The position numbers were made by a program, and so were the translations under genes. A stretch of 64,000 nucleotides of DNA. Origin: Thecaphora thlaspeos (lineage: Eukaryota > Basidiomycota > Ustilaginomycetes > Urocystidales > Glomosporiaceae). The DNA is taken from NCBI GenBank assembly GCA_900291925.1, contig UWYS01000017.1:502001-566000 (forward strand), in the 5' to 3' direction. The notes beneath the pieces are model-generated. The model made no database searches and had not been told where the DNA came from. It was given only the letters and a program-made list of their open reading frames with translations. Shown one piece after another: positions 33,720 through 44,760 of the stretch (within the stretch, counting starts at the first letter, position 1; each line of letters opens with the position of its first letter).

Positions 33720-36388
33720 ATGCCACCTCCCACGCCCTCAGCAATGGCCAGCATGACGGCGGCCGCGCCCAGCAGGATCGTCGGCGGTCGATGCTTCCCC
33801 CTCTCGGCCAACCGTCGTGCACAGCTCACCGCCCTCCTCCTCCCCGCCGTAAAGGCCTTCGTTCTGGGCTATATCATGGACATCCTCCCCGCAATCATAA
33901 AGGCCCTCCTCCGCTTCACAACAAGCGAGCTCAAACGCATACGCACAGAGCGCAAGCGACTCAAAGAGCAACGCGCAGTCGATCGCGAAGCGGCGTCGCA
34001 CAGCCCACCTCGGCCTCGCTCCAACACCATCACCACCACCACCAACAACAACGTCCTCGCCACCCTCAAGCTCATCGCTCCCTCTCTGGCCCGCCTCCCC
34101 CTCCTGCTCAAGGCCATCGTAAAGGCGCTCGTAGTCGCACTCGGCCCACATGGTATGGGTCTCAGCTGCTTCTGGGCCATGGCCGGCTGGAAGCTCTCGG
34201 AAGCCCTCGTCTGCTGGCCCATCGCAAAATACTACGCCCTCAAGCTTTCCACCGCCACGCTCGAGCCGCGCACGCAAGAGTTCCTCACCCGCGCGCGCAT
34301 CATGGCCACATTCGTCTCGGCCTCGGTCTCCTCGGCCTTGGCGCTCATGGTCCTACAGCACCAGTCCCAGCTGGTCGAGGCAAGAGCCGCAGCCGAGCGC
34401 GCAAGCAAGCTCGGCGGGGCCAAGATGCTGCCCCCCAAGCCCACTGGCTCGGAGCCCTTGCAGATCGATACGACGTCTTCCTGGATCCCCAAGCCGCTGC
34501 ACTCGCCCCGCTTCGGCTTTGCTGTGCTGCCCACGACAACGTCAAGGGTGCCCATGTCGGTCCCCAAGTTTGCATCCCTCGCGCCCGCCGGCCACTTTTT
34601 GTCGCGGCTGACCAGCCTCACGGTCCCCGGCAGCCCGGGCCGCAGCCCTTCCTTTGGCAGCGGCGGCGGTGCAGCGGCCGAGGCGTCGTTGCCCCTCAGT
34701 CCCGATGCCAGGCAGCTCGCCTCGCCCACCGAGACGCGCGCCATGTCGCACAGCGCCGAAGCCAGCATTGACGACGGCGACAGCAAGCAGCTGCAGCTGC
34801 CCACAATCCAGGTCGATGCAACGGCCGCAGCGGACGGATTACTCTCGAAACCGAGCAGCAGCGCGCTCGGAAAGCCCAGCCCGACCATCGACTTGACCCT
34901 CTTCGCTCTGGTGCGCGGCCTCGACACGTTGGTTCGCGCCGCGCCGCTCCTCGTCGCGTCATCCGGTACGGCCGCCGCGTTGGCCAGCAAGACGGCATCC
35001 CGTCCGCGTTCTTCGCGCCTATCGCGCGTCGGCTCCGCCCTCTCGGAGCAAGCGGAAGGGCTCATCTTTGTCGTCTGCTGTGCGCAGATCATGTGGACCT
35101 GGTTCTACCACCAAGAGCGTCTCCCACCAACGTACGTCAAGTGGATCACCAACCTCGCCACGATGGACGAGCGCCTTCTCCTCGCTCTTCGAGGGATGCG
35201 ATACGGTGCGCCTATCAACTGGTCGTACAAACGCGACTCTAACCTCACGCCGGCGAGCATCGAAATGATCAGTTCACTCTCCGAAGAGCTCGGCTATCCT
35301 TACGAATGGGGCGACCCGACACGTATCCCGAACACGGTGGCGGAAGCACGTCAGCTGCTCCTCGAAGCGCGCCGAGTGAATGCCGAGAAACGTTCTCGCG
35401 GCGAAATCGTCCAGGCCGACCCGCTACGAGGCGGCGGAGGCGAGCCGGGATTCGTGTTCGCCGGAGCGTCCGGACCACGCGGACGCGGAGAGATGGGAGG
35501 TCTACCGTGTGAGATCATCCACTGCGGCGTCGGTAGAGCCAGCTGTGCGCGCAACGCCGCGTTGAGATGGCTGAAGGGATGGAAGATGAGCATGGCCATC
35601 TACTTCCCCGTCCACCTGCTGCCGAGGTTATTGTTCAACCCGCGAGGATTCATGAAGGATCCTACGACCAACCTCGCAAAGGTGCTGCTGGGTGCAGCTC
35701 GGAGTGCCGCCTTCCTAGCGACTTACATCGTTGGCAACTGGTACGTCGCTTGTGACTTCCTTGTGGTGGGGGGGGTTTTTTGTTTTTTTGTTTTTTTTGT
35801 TTTTCGCGTCTCTTTCTGCCACCACTAACACACACACACAACACACCTTTTCTTCGCCACGATGGCGTAAAACAAACAGGTATCCCATCTGCCTTGCACG
35901 CACGCACCTCCCACGTCTCTTTCCCTCTGTGGCGCACTCCTTCTGGGATGCCGGCCTGGGCCCCATGTTGGGCAGTATAGCATGTGGATTTTCCATCTTT
36001 ATTGAAGAAAAGCGAAAAAGAGCCGAAATGGCTCTATACGTTGCTCCAAGAGCCCTCTTTGCCGTAGTGGAAGGTGTAAAAGGTGGATGGTTAAGTCAGG
36101 GTGTACCTTCTGCTCTTTACACTGAACGGTGAGTTTCCTGAGACCTTTCGTTTCGAAGAAAGAGAGGTGTAGAGATATTTTTTTTTCTAATACGAAATCG
36201 TGGATTTTTTTTTTCTTTTGCATTGACGAATACAATTTAGTGTCATCTTTGGTATGGCGGTAGGAACGGTCGTTTCGTCTGCAAGGTATAAACCTGATTT
36301 ACTAAGAGGTATAACAGGAGTGATAAGATGGGTCGTTAGACCACCCGGTGCGGAAAGGGGTAGGAATAGGTACGCTAGGAGTCAATAA
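33720..36388 (+). CDS. TMEM135-like multi-spanning membrane protein
   Basis: Predicted 805-residue integral membrane protein. Exons 33720-35740, 35880-36128 and 36241-36388 join with matching phases. The conserved centre reads PCEIIHCGVGRASC, then LKGWKMSMAIYFPVHLLPRLL: the Cys/His pair and the YxPVHLLP box of the TMEM135-like family, linked in animals to peroxisomes, mitochondrial dynamics and lipid handling. Hydrophobic segments lie early (LLLPAVKAFVLGYIMDIL), midway and at the end. A Ser/Pro-rich loop occupies about residues 240-380. I chose ATG 33720 (context GCCATGCC) because the upstream in-frame ATG at 33378 only adds a low-complexity, C/T-rich stretch that looks like leader. The last two exons are distinctly more AT-rich than the first, and the first intron contains G and T homopolymers. 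The function is unproven. Confidence 0.78.
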
Positions 36389-36492
36389 ATGCACGACATC
36401 GTTCATTATTCAATTGAAATTACGATGGATGGTTCGGATGGAGAGACGCATCTATAACAGAACTTCCAAACCACAGAGAGAGAGAGATAGAA

Positions 36493-38381
36493 TTACATCT
36501 TCTCGCCATCGAGCCATCTGTTGAACATCGCAAGTGCCCGGTCCGGCTGGTCGAGAGGTACCATATGTCCTGCTTTGTTCACAATGACGAGGGAGAGATC
36601 GTCTGTCGCCTGGGCATCTCCTGCGTCTTTACCGTCTACCTTCCACCTCTGTCGTACGGTTCAAAAGAAACGGTCGGGTTCACGGGTCAGTATCCTTCTG
36701 ACTCGCAAGATAATCCAGAGTCGGCCCACGGGGTAGATGCGTGTTGGACACTCACGTAGTTCTTGGCCTTTCTCCATGCCTCTGCGCCGCTCCACTGCAG
36801 CGTCTCTACCCACTTCCTATTACCGACCCAGTTGCAGATAAAGTCAAGATCGCCGACGTAGATCAATGCCTTGATACCCCTCTCTAGCAGCAGCGCAACG
36901 TTGACGCCGTTATCCTGCACTCGATCGTTGCTAGCGTCGAAACCTTCGCCCACCTCGTTGCTGCACGTTTGGAACTTGCCAATCTCGTCGACGGGCGCAG
37001 CGCCCAGCAGTGTGCGTACGTCGTCGCGGTCGAGGTAGTTGCGGATGTCCTCCATCACGCCGTAGCATAGGTTGGGCGAGATGCCCGCCTTGCAGTTGTC
37101 ACTGAGGTCGTACGGGTTGAGGCCCGTCTCCATAAACGGTCCCTCGAGCTCGTTCGAACACGTGTCGAGCGCGGCGCGACACAGGTCGGCAGAGTAGGTC
37201 GCGACGCACCGCTCGTGCAGCCACGTCTCACAGCGAGGGACCCAGGTGGCCATGCGCTTGCACTGCTCGATCGACAGGATCGGATCCACCGCGCCGTGGC
37301 GCGTGCACGTCATGTCGTAGTAGCCAACCATTTGCTTGGAGATGTCGGTGAGGCCGTTGCCGACAATGATCGACTTGAGGTTGATGAGCTTGTCTGCGTC
37401 CGGCTTCTTGTCGGCGCGGCGCGCAGCCAGGCGGATCTCGGCGTTGCGGTCCTCTACCTCGCTCGCAAACACGGGGACGTATCGCCCGCCGTACGACTCG
37501 CCGGAAATGTGGAAGTCGTTGCCGCGGAAGCGGTCAAAGGCCGAGAAGAAGATGCGGAGGAAGCGGTAGATGTCCTTTGCGGCGTCTTCGGTGTTGAAGG
37601 TGTGGACGCCGTAGCGCGAGTACGAGAAGCCGACACCGACGGGCTGGTCGATGTAGATGACGTTGGCGCGCGAGTTCCACGACTGGGGGAACCACTGCGT
37701 GCCGTTGATGGGCGGGCCGTCCGAGACGATGCCGCCGCGCTCGGGGATGCGGCAGGGCCCGTGCTCCTGGAAGAGGCCGAGCGACGAGCTGCAGCCTGGA
37801 CCGCCGTTTGTCCAGAGGACGACGGGGTCGTTGTTCGGGTCGGAGCGCGACTCGAAAAAGTAAAAGAAAAGCGACTTTCCGTCGATGGTGTCGATGTAGC
37901 CGCTCCAGCTGGTGACGGTGGGGTCGCAGAAGGCCTCGGGATCGCTCTTGTGCGAGCTGGCAGCGGCTGCGTTGGGTGCGCCAATCTGCTTGATGCGGAG
38001 CGAGAGCTGTGGGAAGTCGCGGTGTTGGAGAATGACCTGCTCTCCCCGCTTGCGTGCGATCAGGGCCTCGACGCTGGACGAGCCAAAGCTGTTGGCGTCC
38101 ACTGGGTCGAGGGGCAGATGAATACGAACGGGCGTTCCAGGCCCGATGGGGCTGGATGATGCAGGCTGGGTGTCGATATAGCTTGGCAAGAAATCGATCG
38201 GGTTGACTGTGAGCGGCACCTGCTGCTGCTTCTGGTTGCGGGTGTTGGGCGAGGGAGCGTTGTCTAGGTGGCGGTTGAATGCTTGGGTGAGGTGGTCATT
38301 CTTGGCTGAGGCGGGCGAGGAAGAGACGGTTGCGGCGAGTGCGGCCACTGCGGCGAGGGCGGAGAAGGCGAAGCTCCTCAT
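36493..38381 (-). CDS. vacuolar-type serine carboxypeptidase (S10, CPY-like)
   Basis: S10 carboxypeptidases remove C-terminal residues from peptides at acidic pH in the vacuole or outside the cell. Exons 38381-36756 and 36648-36493 give 593 residues. The start at 38381 gives a clean signal peptide (SFAFSALAAVAALAATVSSS); an upstream in-frame extension is Pro-rich leader. The oxyanion motif NGGPGCSS, catalytic Ser-295 in SGESYGGRYVP, the Asp in YVGDLDFICNWVG and His-570 in AGHMVPLDQP form the complete triad. About 100 residues of propeptide-like sequence precede the domain. There is no C-terminal membrane anchor, so it is CPY-like rather than Kex1-like. The second exon was placed by the RWKVDGKDAG stretch and the His motif. 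Confidence 0.93.
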
Positions 38382-38670
38382 GTTGGCGCCAAATATTGGT
38401 GGTGGTGGTGAAGGTGGTGAAGGTGGTGGTTGGACGAGGAGAGCGGGAGGGGGGGGGGGGCAGTGCGAGGACCGAGCGGGCCAGCAAACGCGCCCCGCAC
38501 CCGGAACATAGCCAACCGACGCACGGTCCAGCACACGGCGCGCGGCCTCTTAAACGGCCTCAACAACGGCCTCTTTGTCGTGCGGGTCGAGGCTGCCACT
38601 CCTTTCTTCTTGACCACCATCCCCTGCCACCGCCACCGCCCTTGCCTCTACCCACCACCCACCACCCACC
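38382..38670. promoter_or_regulatory. compact divergent promoter of the carboxypeptidase and DNA glycosylase genes
   Basis: Only 289 bases separate the two start codons, so the genes must share it. It holds a G run and purine-rich sequence on the carboxypeptidase side and a CCACC repeat next to the glycosylase ATG. Confidence 0.55.
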
Positions 38671-39919
38671 ATGGAACACCGCTCCGAACACCTCCAACCA
38701 AAGCTCCCCAGCCACTTCGCAGCCTCCTACGCTTACACCTCTCCCTCGTCATTTCAGCATGCCACGCCCGCAGCCACCCCGCTCCGGCGGACCGCAAGAC
38801 CGCCCGTCCCGCCCCGCTCCCCCTCCGCCTCGCCATCTTCGTCCCCCACAAAGAAGCGCAAACGCATTCATAGACCTATCGACGATCCTGACTCGTCACA
38901 TGGCAGCCGCTATGCCTCTTACAGCGGCGTACCAGATTACATCACCCACCACAACGACGGTATGTCCTCATTCCATCTCCCAACTCTGCCCTTGGCCACT
39001 TCTGACCTCTAATTTCTTTGACCCCCTCGCAGTATTGCTCTGCGGCATCAACCCCGGCCTAACATCATCCACCCTCCAGCACCACTTTGCCTCACCCACA
39101 AACCACTTCTACCCCGCCCTCTACCTGTCCGGCCTCACGGCCCGTCGTCTTTCGCCGTCAGAGGATCACCTCTTCCCCTCCCTCCAACCCTTCTCGCTTG
39201 GACTGACAAATCTCGGCCAAAGACCTACCGCCGAAGCCTCCGAGCTGACAAAAAAGGAGCTAGTCGATGGCGTACCGCTCTTACTTCGCAAGGTCGAAAA
39301 CTCGAGACCGAGGACGGTCGCCTTCGTCGGAAAGGGTATTGCAGAGGCGGTCACTAAGGCGGTCAAGGGAAGCAGCGTGAAAAGGGTGACGAGGCGGATT
39401 CTAAAGGGATTGTTGCTCTCCTTCCAGACCGAATATGGTCACGCGAACGAAGAGATCAAGGCGACTCGAGAGGCCACGGGAAAGAGGATACAAGTCACAA
39501 AAGACGACAAAAAGGACGACAAGGGATACGGCATCCTTCCTTTTATCTTCCGACATTCTCGTGTCCTCACTCCCCTCGCCTCGGTCAAGGAAGAAGGTTG
39601 CGTCAAGACCGAGCCGTGCTCGACTGGGTTTGCAACGACAGAGGAGTATACGCACTTTTTCGTCTCGCCCTCGACTTCGGCACGCGTGACGACGCATTTT
39701 TTGCAGGACAAGGCCGATATTCTTTCGCATCTCGTCACGTTTGTTACCTTCCTACAACGCGGCGCGGCATCAAGTACAGACTCCCATGTTGATCTAAAGA
39801 CAGAAAGCCAAGATACTACGCGTCTCGCCGAAGGGGAAGAAGGGAACACGGTCGAGGTAGAGTTTGATGTACTGGATATCGACACGATCGAGATGCTGGA
39901 GCTCGCCAGGCAACACTAG
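38671..39919 (+). CDS. TDG/Mug-type mismatch-specific uracil/thymine DNA glycosylase
   Basis: Enzymes of this family excise uracil or thymine from G:U and G:T mismatches in the nucleus, starting base excision repair. Two exons (38671-38959, 39033-39919) join in frame to 391 residues. The active-site loop GINPGL with Asn-103 is immediately after the junction, preceded by the strand VLLC. Further family pieces are the FYPALYLSGLT region, GLTNLGQRPTAEASELTKKEL, and FVGKGIAEAV. The first 90 residues are basic and disordered with a KKRKRIH nuclear signal. A Lys/Asp-rich insertion (about residues 230-260) and an acidic tail make it longer than bacterial Mug. Which lesion it prefers cannot be read from the sequence. 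Confidence 0.9.
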
Positions 39920-41358
39920 GGCTGGACTTTGGATCGCACAACTGAGCGCTGCACCTCGACTTTCGCCACCTGAGGTCTCGCGCAAGTCAATATCCCCGCA
40001 TTGTAACGGCAATCCAGGATGTATTCGACCGAATACTGCATTCGGCGATGCACACGGCTTTCTTTAGGAAGACTGACACATTGGAGAATTCGAGGATCGG
40101 AGTAGATGACAGAGTCTCTCACTAAAGCAAAGTGGACGTCAAAGGTAATTGCTTCAACTACGGGCAGACGATGCTACCAGCCGTCTGCTGGCTGCAGGAG
40201 CCCGTCTGGCCCTTCAAAGAGCACTGAGAAGCCTAGGCTCTGTACCGGAAAGGGGACGCCAGGTGGCACGCCATTTGGCGGTACATTTCTTGTAGAAGTA
40301 GAAGTACTGGACATCTTTGATAATCCTGGAGTCATCGACAATCAGAAGAACCAACGTCAGCATTGCAAGCAGGAGGCCAAACCCAGCGTAGATTGTGGGA
40401 AAAGACCTCGTGACTGATGCCTACTGTATATAGTCAGGGGGGTCTGTTCGCGGTCTTTCATACCGCCCGATAAGACCTCGGTATTGCCTACGAAACAATT
40501 TTGGATTGGTCCAGCCGCAAAGAGTGTTTGTCCCAAGGTTCGTCATTCAGCGGTGCGCACTGAGGGAGACTCGATTTTGTTGTGGTGGCCACTCAAGATT
40601 GCGACCGAGGGGTCTACTCACCATTGTAGCATATGGCGCAATGAAGCTTGGGTGAACACTCCATTTTGGTGCGGTCATGGACCATCAATTCTCTAACATC
40701 GTTCTGCAAAACTTCTGCCTTTTACGATACGATATTGTTTCCGGAGGTTGGACGTAAACGAATCAGCGTCAGTGCGGCGTTCAAATCTGCTTCTTGGGCC
40801 AATCTTGAAGGCTGTGGGCTCACTATCGACCATTGATTAGGATCTTCAGGAATGTAGGCCCGGGTTTCCAGTATCGTTGTATCGCTAACAATCGACGTCG
40901 CCGTGTGGGTTGTCCGTGGGGCGACTCAACGATATGTCGTCCTCTTGCTACGCCGCCGCTCTCTCTCTTTCTCGGCCGCTGTTATCCATTCCCCATCTCT
41001 TAATGTATCGCGCCTCGTGCTACTTCCCTAGTCCATCGTCTTACTTCTGCTTCCATATCTACTGTATGCTTACACTCCTCTTCGTTCTAGACTGAGTGTT
41101 TTGTAGGCGGGCAAATCCCTTGTCGAGTCAGATGTTCCGATGAATAAAGACCTCACACACTCCTCTTATCCTTTGCGTCGCCTGGTTGACGACGAATGTG
41201 GGTTATCAAAACCCGAGATGTGGGCGCTCGCTCGCCTTTGTTCCGCCGAACGATGACGATCTCATTCAGCTTCAACGATGAGATAGTTTTGGCGCTGCCT
41301 AACACATCTTTGAACGACGATCGAGCTAGACCGCCCATCTCCCACCCTACAGTTACGA
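39920..41358. other. 1.4-kb convergent intergenic region
   Basis: The region lies between the 3' ends of the glycosylase and Tcd genes. It is more AT-rich than coding DNA. I see no gene, tRNA or repeat with support. Confidence 0.45.
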
Positions 41359-44038
41359 CTATCTAAAAAACCCACTAACTCTCTGTTCTGCCATCCTCCT
41401 CTTGACCATCCTAGCCGTTTCAGATCCCCATATTTCTTTTGGACTTCTACCCTTTTTCAAGACTTCCCTCTCGTGCACTTTCGCTTCTGCCCTGCTGAAC
41501 AACGCTACGTTGCTATAGCTAAGTGGTAACGTAGAATCCCACCTTTCCAGCTGAGCTCCGGAAAGTGACTCAAAGGGTGGTACTACCGATCGACCTCGGA
41601 ATACTTCTTCGAAGAGATAGCTGACGTCTGTGACCGAAAAGGGGATGTGTTGACGTGGTGCACCGCCTGGTGAGACTGATGGGACTGTGCCTGGTAGATG
41701 GTGTCGTGATTCTGTCACCGACAGGTCGCTGGTGATCTGCGTGGCGAAACGAAAGAGATACGAAGGCGTGTCAATGACAAGTTAGGTGCAATGCAAATGC
41801 ACCCCTCGCTCGCTCCCGCTCATCAATCTCTCTGCAACGCACCTTTTCGTACAGCTTCTTCCTTCCCTTGAACGCCAACGGCTCCATCTTATGGCCCGCG
41901 ACCTCACAAATGATGAACGTCGCCACCGCCAGTCCAAACATGGCAGGCAAAGGTCCGAGGACGGGCAAGATGCGAACCCTGAAATCCTCCAGAGCCGCCA
42001 ACTCGTCGACGCTGCCGCGCTGAAACTCTTCCTCGTCCAGCGGGAGGAGTCGCGTGTCGCTCTTTTCCGTGCTATAGACGCAGGGGATGAAGTAGGTCGG
42101 TTCGGGTACGCGATCATCATCCTCGTCGATGCTGGTGGTGGTGTTGGTGGTGGATGCGATCGAGGGACCGTCGCGGTATGAGGTCGATCGCGAGACGGCG
42201 GGAGAAGAGTTGGTCGAGCCCGGTGCGATCTCTTCGAGTTCAGAGGTGCGCGAGACGTGTCGGCTCTTTTCGAAGGATGACGGCGGCGGCGGTTGGATCA
42301 CGGCTTGCGGCGAGCTTACACCGGAAACAGCGCTCGCTTCGTCTACCAAGACCTCCTCGGGCACCTTGGTCTCGTCAATCAGCACCTCCTTGGCCTCGTC
42401 CTCCTCGTTCTTCTCTCTCGGCTCTATTGCCGCCTCACCGAGGCTAAAGGGTCTCGCATCGGCAGCATCGGTGATTTCCTCTGCAGCATCGCCGTTGCCA
42501 CCGTCGAGGAGCGCCCACTCGTCCTGCTGATCGGGAGGCAGCAGCGCCGCCATCTCGTCGGACGGCGTCGTCAGCGGCGTGGCGTAGACGCCCGAGCCCA
42601 TTGACGAGACCGACGACGCGCGGCGCGAGTGGTCCTTGCGGATGTTAGGCAGCGTCGGCGGCACCGCTGTCGAGGGCGGGAGGATGTGCGACAATTGCAT
42701 GGGCGACCCGCCGAGTGGCGAGGGGACCAGCGGCGTCCGTGTCTTGCCCGACGCCATAGTTCCGCCCGAGGCGAGGAAGCGGTTTGGCGAAACTTCGCCA
42801 TCTCCCGCCGAGTCGCTACCCTTTCCGCCAGGGCCGCCCGGAGCGGCGGTGGAGACGGCCTTGACGGGCGCGGACTTGTTGCCGTCGTCGGCGGCACCAC
42901 CGGCAGTGGCCTTGCCTCCCTTGCCTCCCTTGGCCTTCTTGCTGCTGGGCGCATTGCCGTCGGCACCGACGACCTTGTCCTTCTTGTTGCCGGCGCCCGC
43001 CGCCGCATCTTCTGCCTCCTTGGGCGGCAAGGGCGGGAGGCCGAGCGCCCTCAGCCTCCGCCTGACCGACCTGGCGAGCGGGTCCTCACTGGTAGTGGAG
43101 ATGTCGCTGATCTGGATGCGCGAGGGGTCCGATTTTGCGCCTGCGCCCATCGACGAGATGACCTTGATGCGGTTCTCGGCGCAGTACTTGAGCAGCTCGA
43201 CCTTTGTGTCGATGTTGTCGATGGCGTCGACGACGTAGGTCGGGTTGCCGCCGAGCAGTCTGGGCGCCTCGTCGCCGCGGAAGAGCTCGACCCAGGCCTC
43301 TAGCGTGGCCCAGGGAGCGATCTGGGCGAACTTTTCGGCGCAGCAGACGACCTTGGGCCTGCCTACGTCTGCGAGGTTGGCGCAGGCGTGGCGGTTGAGC
43401 GACGAGAGACTGACCTGGTCAAAGTCGATGAGGCGGAGCTTTCCGACACCGGAACGGAGGAGCATCATGGCGGCCCAGCTGCCGACGCCTCCGGCACCGA
43501 CGACGATGACAAAGGCGTTGCGGACCTTGTCCATGCCGTCGTCGCCAAGGAAGCTGTAGTTGCGCGAGAGCTGTTCGCGGATGAGGGTCTCGTCCCATTC
43601 CGGCTGGTCGTAGGCGGACGAGGTCGAAGCACGGCCGCCGCCGCCGTGTTTGCGCGAAGGTGTAACTAAGGGCGGGACGGATGTGGAGGTGTTGAAGCTG
43701 TGCGAGTGGCGGAGGTCCGACGAGGGGCGGAGCTGGTTAGCCGAAAGATTGGCGAGGTAGCGCGGGGTGGCGGCATCTGTGGTGGACGAGGAGGACTCGT
43801 CGCGAGGGTGGGCGAGGTTGGGGTCGAGGCGGCGTTCTGCCTGGTTGTTTGCAGCGTTTTTGATGCTGTCGCCGAGGTCCTTGCGCTTCTTTGTGCGGGA
43901 TAGGCGCTGGGCGCCAAAGATGGCTGCAGCGGTGGCTACGGAGGAGCCGAGGGCGATGGAGCCGAGGAAGAAGGCATTGCGGCTGGACTGGTTGGAGAAG
44001 AGGTTGGAAAAGTAGGATGAGACGGTGGCATCCGACAT
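41359..44038 (-). CDS. tRNA threonylcarbamoyladenosine dehydratase (Tcd1/Tcd2-like)
   Basis: Tcd enzymes are E1-like ATP-dependent dehydratases that cyclise t6A-37 to ct6A in tRNAs and sit on the mitochondrial outer membrane in yeast. Exons 44038-41843 and 41736-41359 give 857 residues. The start (MSDATVSSYFSN) is followed by a membrane segment at about residues 22-43. The ThiF/MoeB-type fold has the ATP loop VVGAGGVGSWAA (Gly-181 on), LIDFDQVSLSSLNRH, and AIDNIDTKVELLKYC. GAGAKSDPSRIQISDI and, near the end, TFIICEVAG follow. A low-complexity insert of about 310 residues splits the catalytic domain, so the protein is almost twice the size of yeast Tcd. The second exon carries the typical LPLSYSNVALFSRAEA tail. 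Confidence 0.9.
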
Positions 44039-44760
44039 GATTGGTCGGGGTGGGGTGGTCGTCCCGAGCAGGAGACGGCGTCCACAGTATGAAGAGTGGT
44101 AGCCACTCGTGAGGGTGTGTGGGCGGTGGGTGCACTTGCGCAGAGTGTTGTGTGTCGTCGTTGGCCGGGCGTTGGTGTGTGGCGGGTCACGGAGAAGGTG
44201 GTGGTGGCCGGTCGGCAAGGAGGGAAGGGGGGAGGAGGGTGAGCTTCTGACGTTTGGGCTGCTCTGCCCGCCTTCGCCCTTGAACATGGCGCGCCGTCTA
44301 AAAATAAGGCTCAAAATACAGGCGAAAGTGCGCCGCCCGCCGCGGCCACCCACCGCCAGCCAGCGTGCAGCAGCGTCGCCTTGATACAGCAGCCTAGCGA
44401 GACTGAGCTACCGCACCTTTATGACTTGGCTTCCACGCAAGCATATCGAGTTCGACGTGGTTCCGTCTTCTATTCGACGGTCATCTATGCTACAACGGAC
44501 AGATAGTGAGAGACACAGAAAGGGAGCACAAGAGACGCGGGGGCGACAAGGGCGAGAAAAAGGGGCGGGGCCTATGTACAGACAAGGGCCCAAGGTGTTC
44601 TGCGTATCAGGCGCTCAGTGTTGGTAGCCGGTAGAGGAGAGGGAGGCAGAGTGATACAATTGCGGTGCGATGCATCGCTGGTTCGATGGGGCTCTGTGTG
44701 TTTGCGATGCTGACGTACAGCGGGGTCGGATGAGATGGACGGAGCGAACCGAGCCAGCGG
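44039..44760. other. intergenic region between Tcd and the GPI-protein gene
   Basis: About 720 bases, containing the Tcd promoter and the 3' flank of the next minus-strand gene. No gene is visible. Confidence 0.4.

Noticed and set aside
33422..34771. Plus-strand frame of 449 codons overlapping the TMEM135-like gene
   Set aside because: It is Arg/Pro/His-rich out-of-frame translation of the same exon and shows no domain.
37215..38159. Plus-strand frame of 314 codons opposite the carboxypeptidase
   Set aside because: Antisense shadow; it overlaps the full catalytic region of the S10 gene.
36493..38381. Kex1 assignment for the carboxypeptidase
   Set aside because: Kex1 has a C-terminal membrane anchor and acidic tail; here the protein ends a few residues after the catalytic His region, so a CPY-like vacuolar enzyme fits better.
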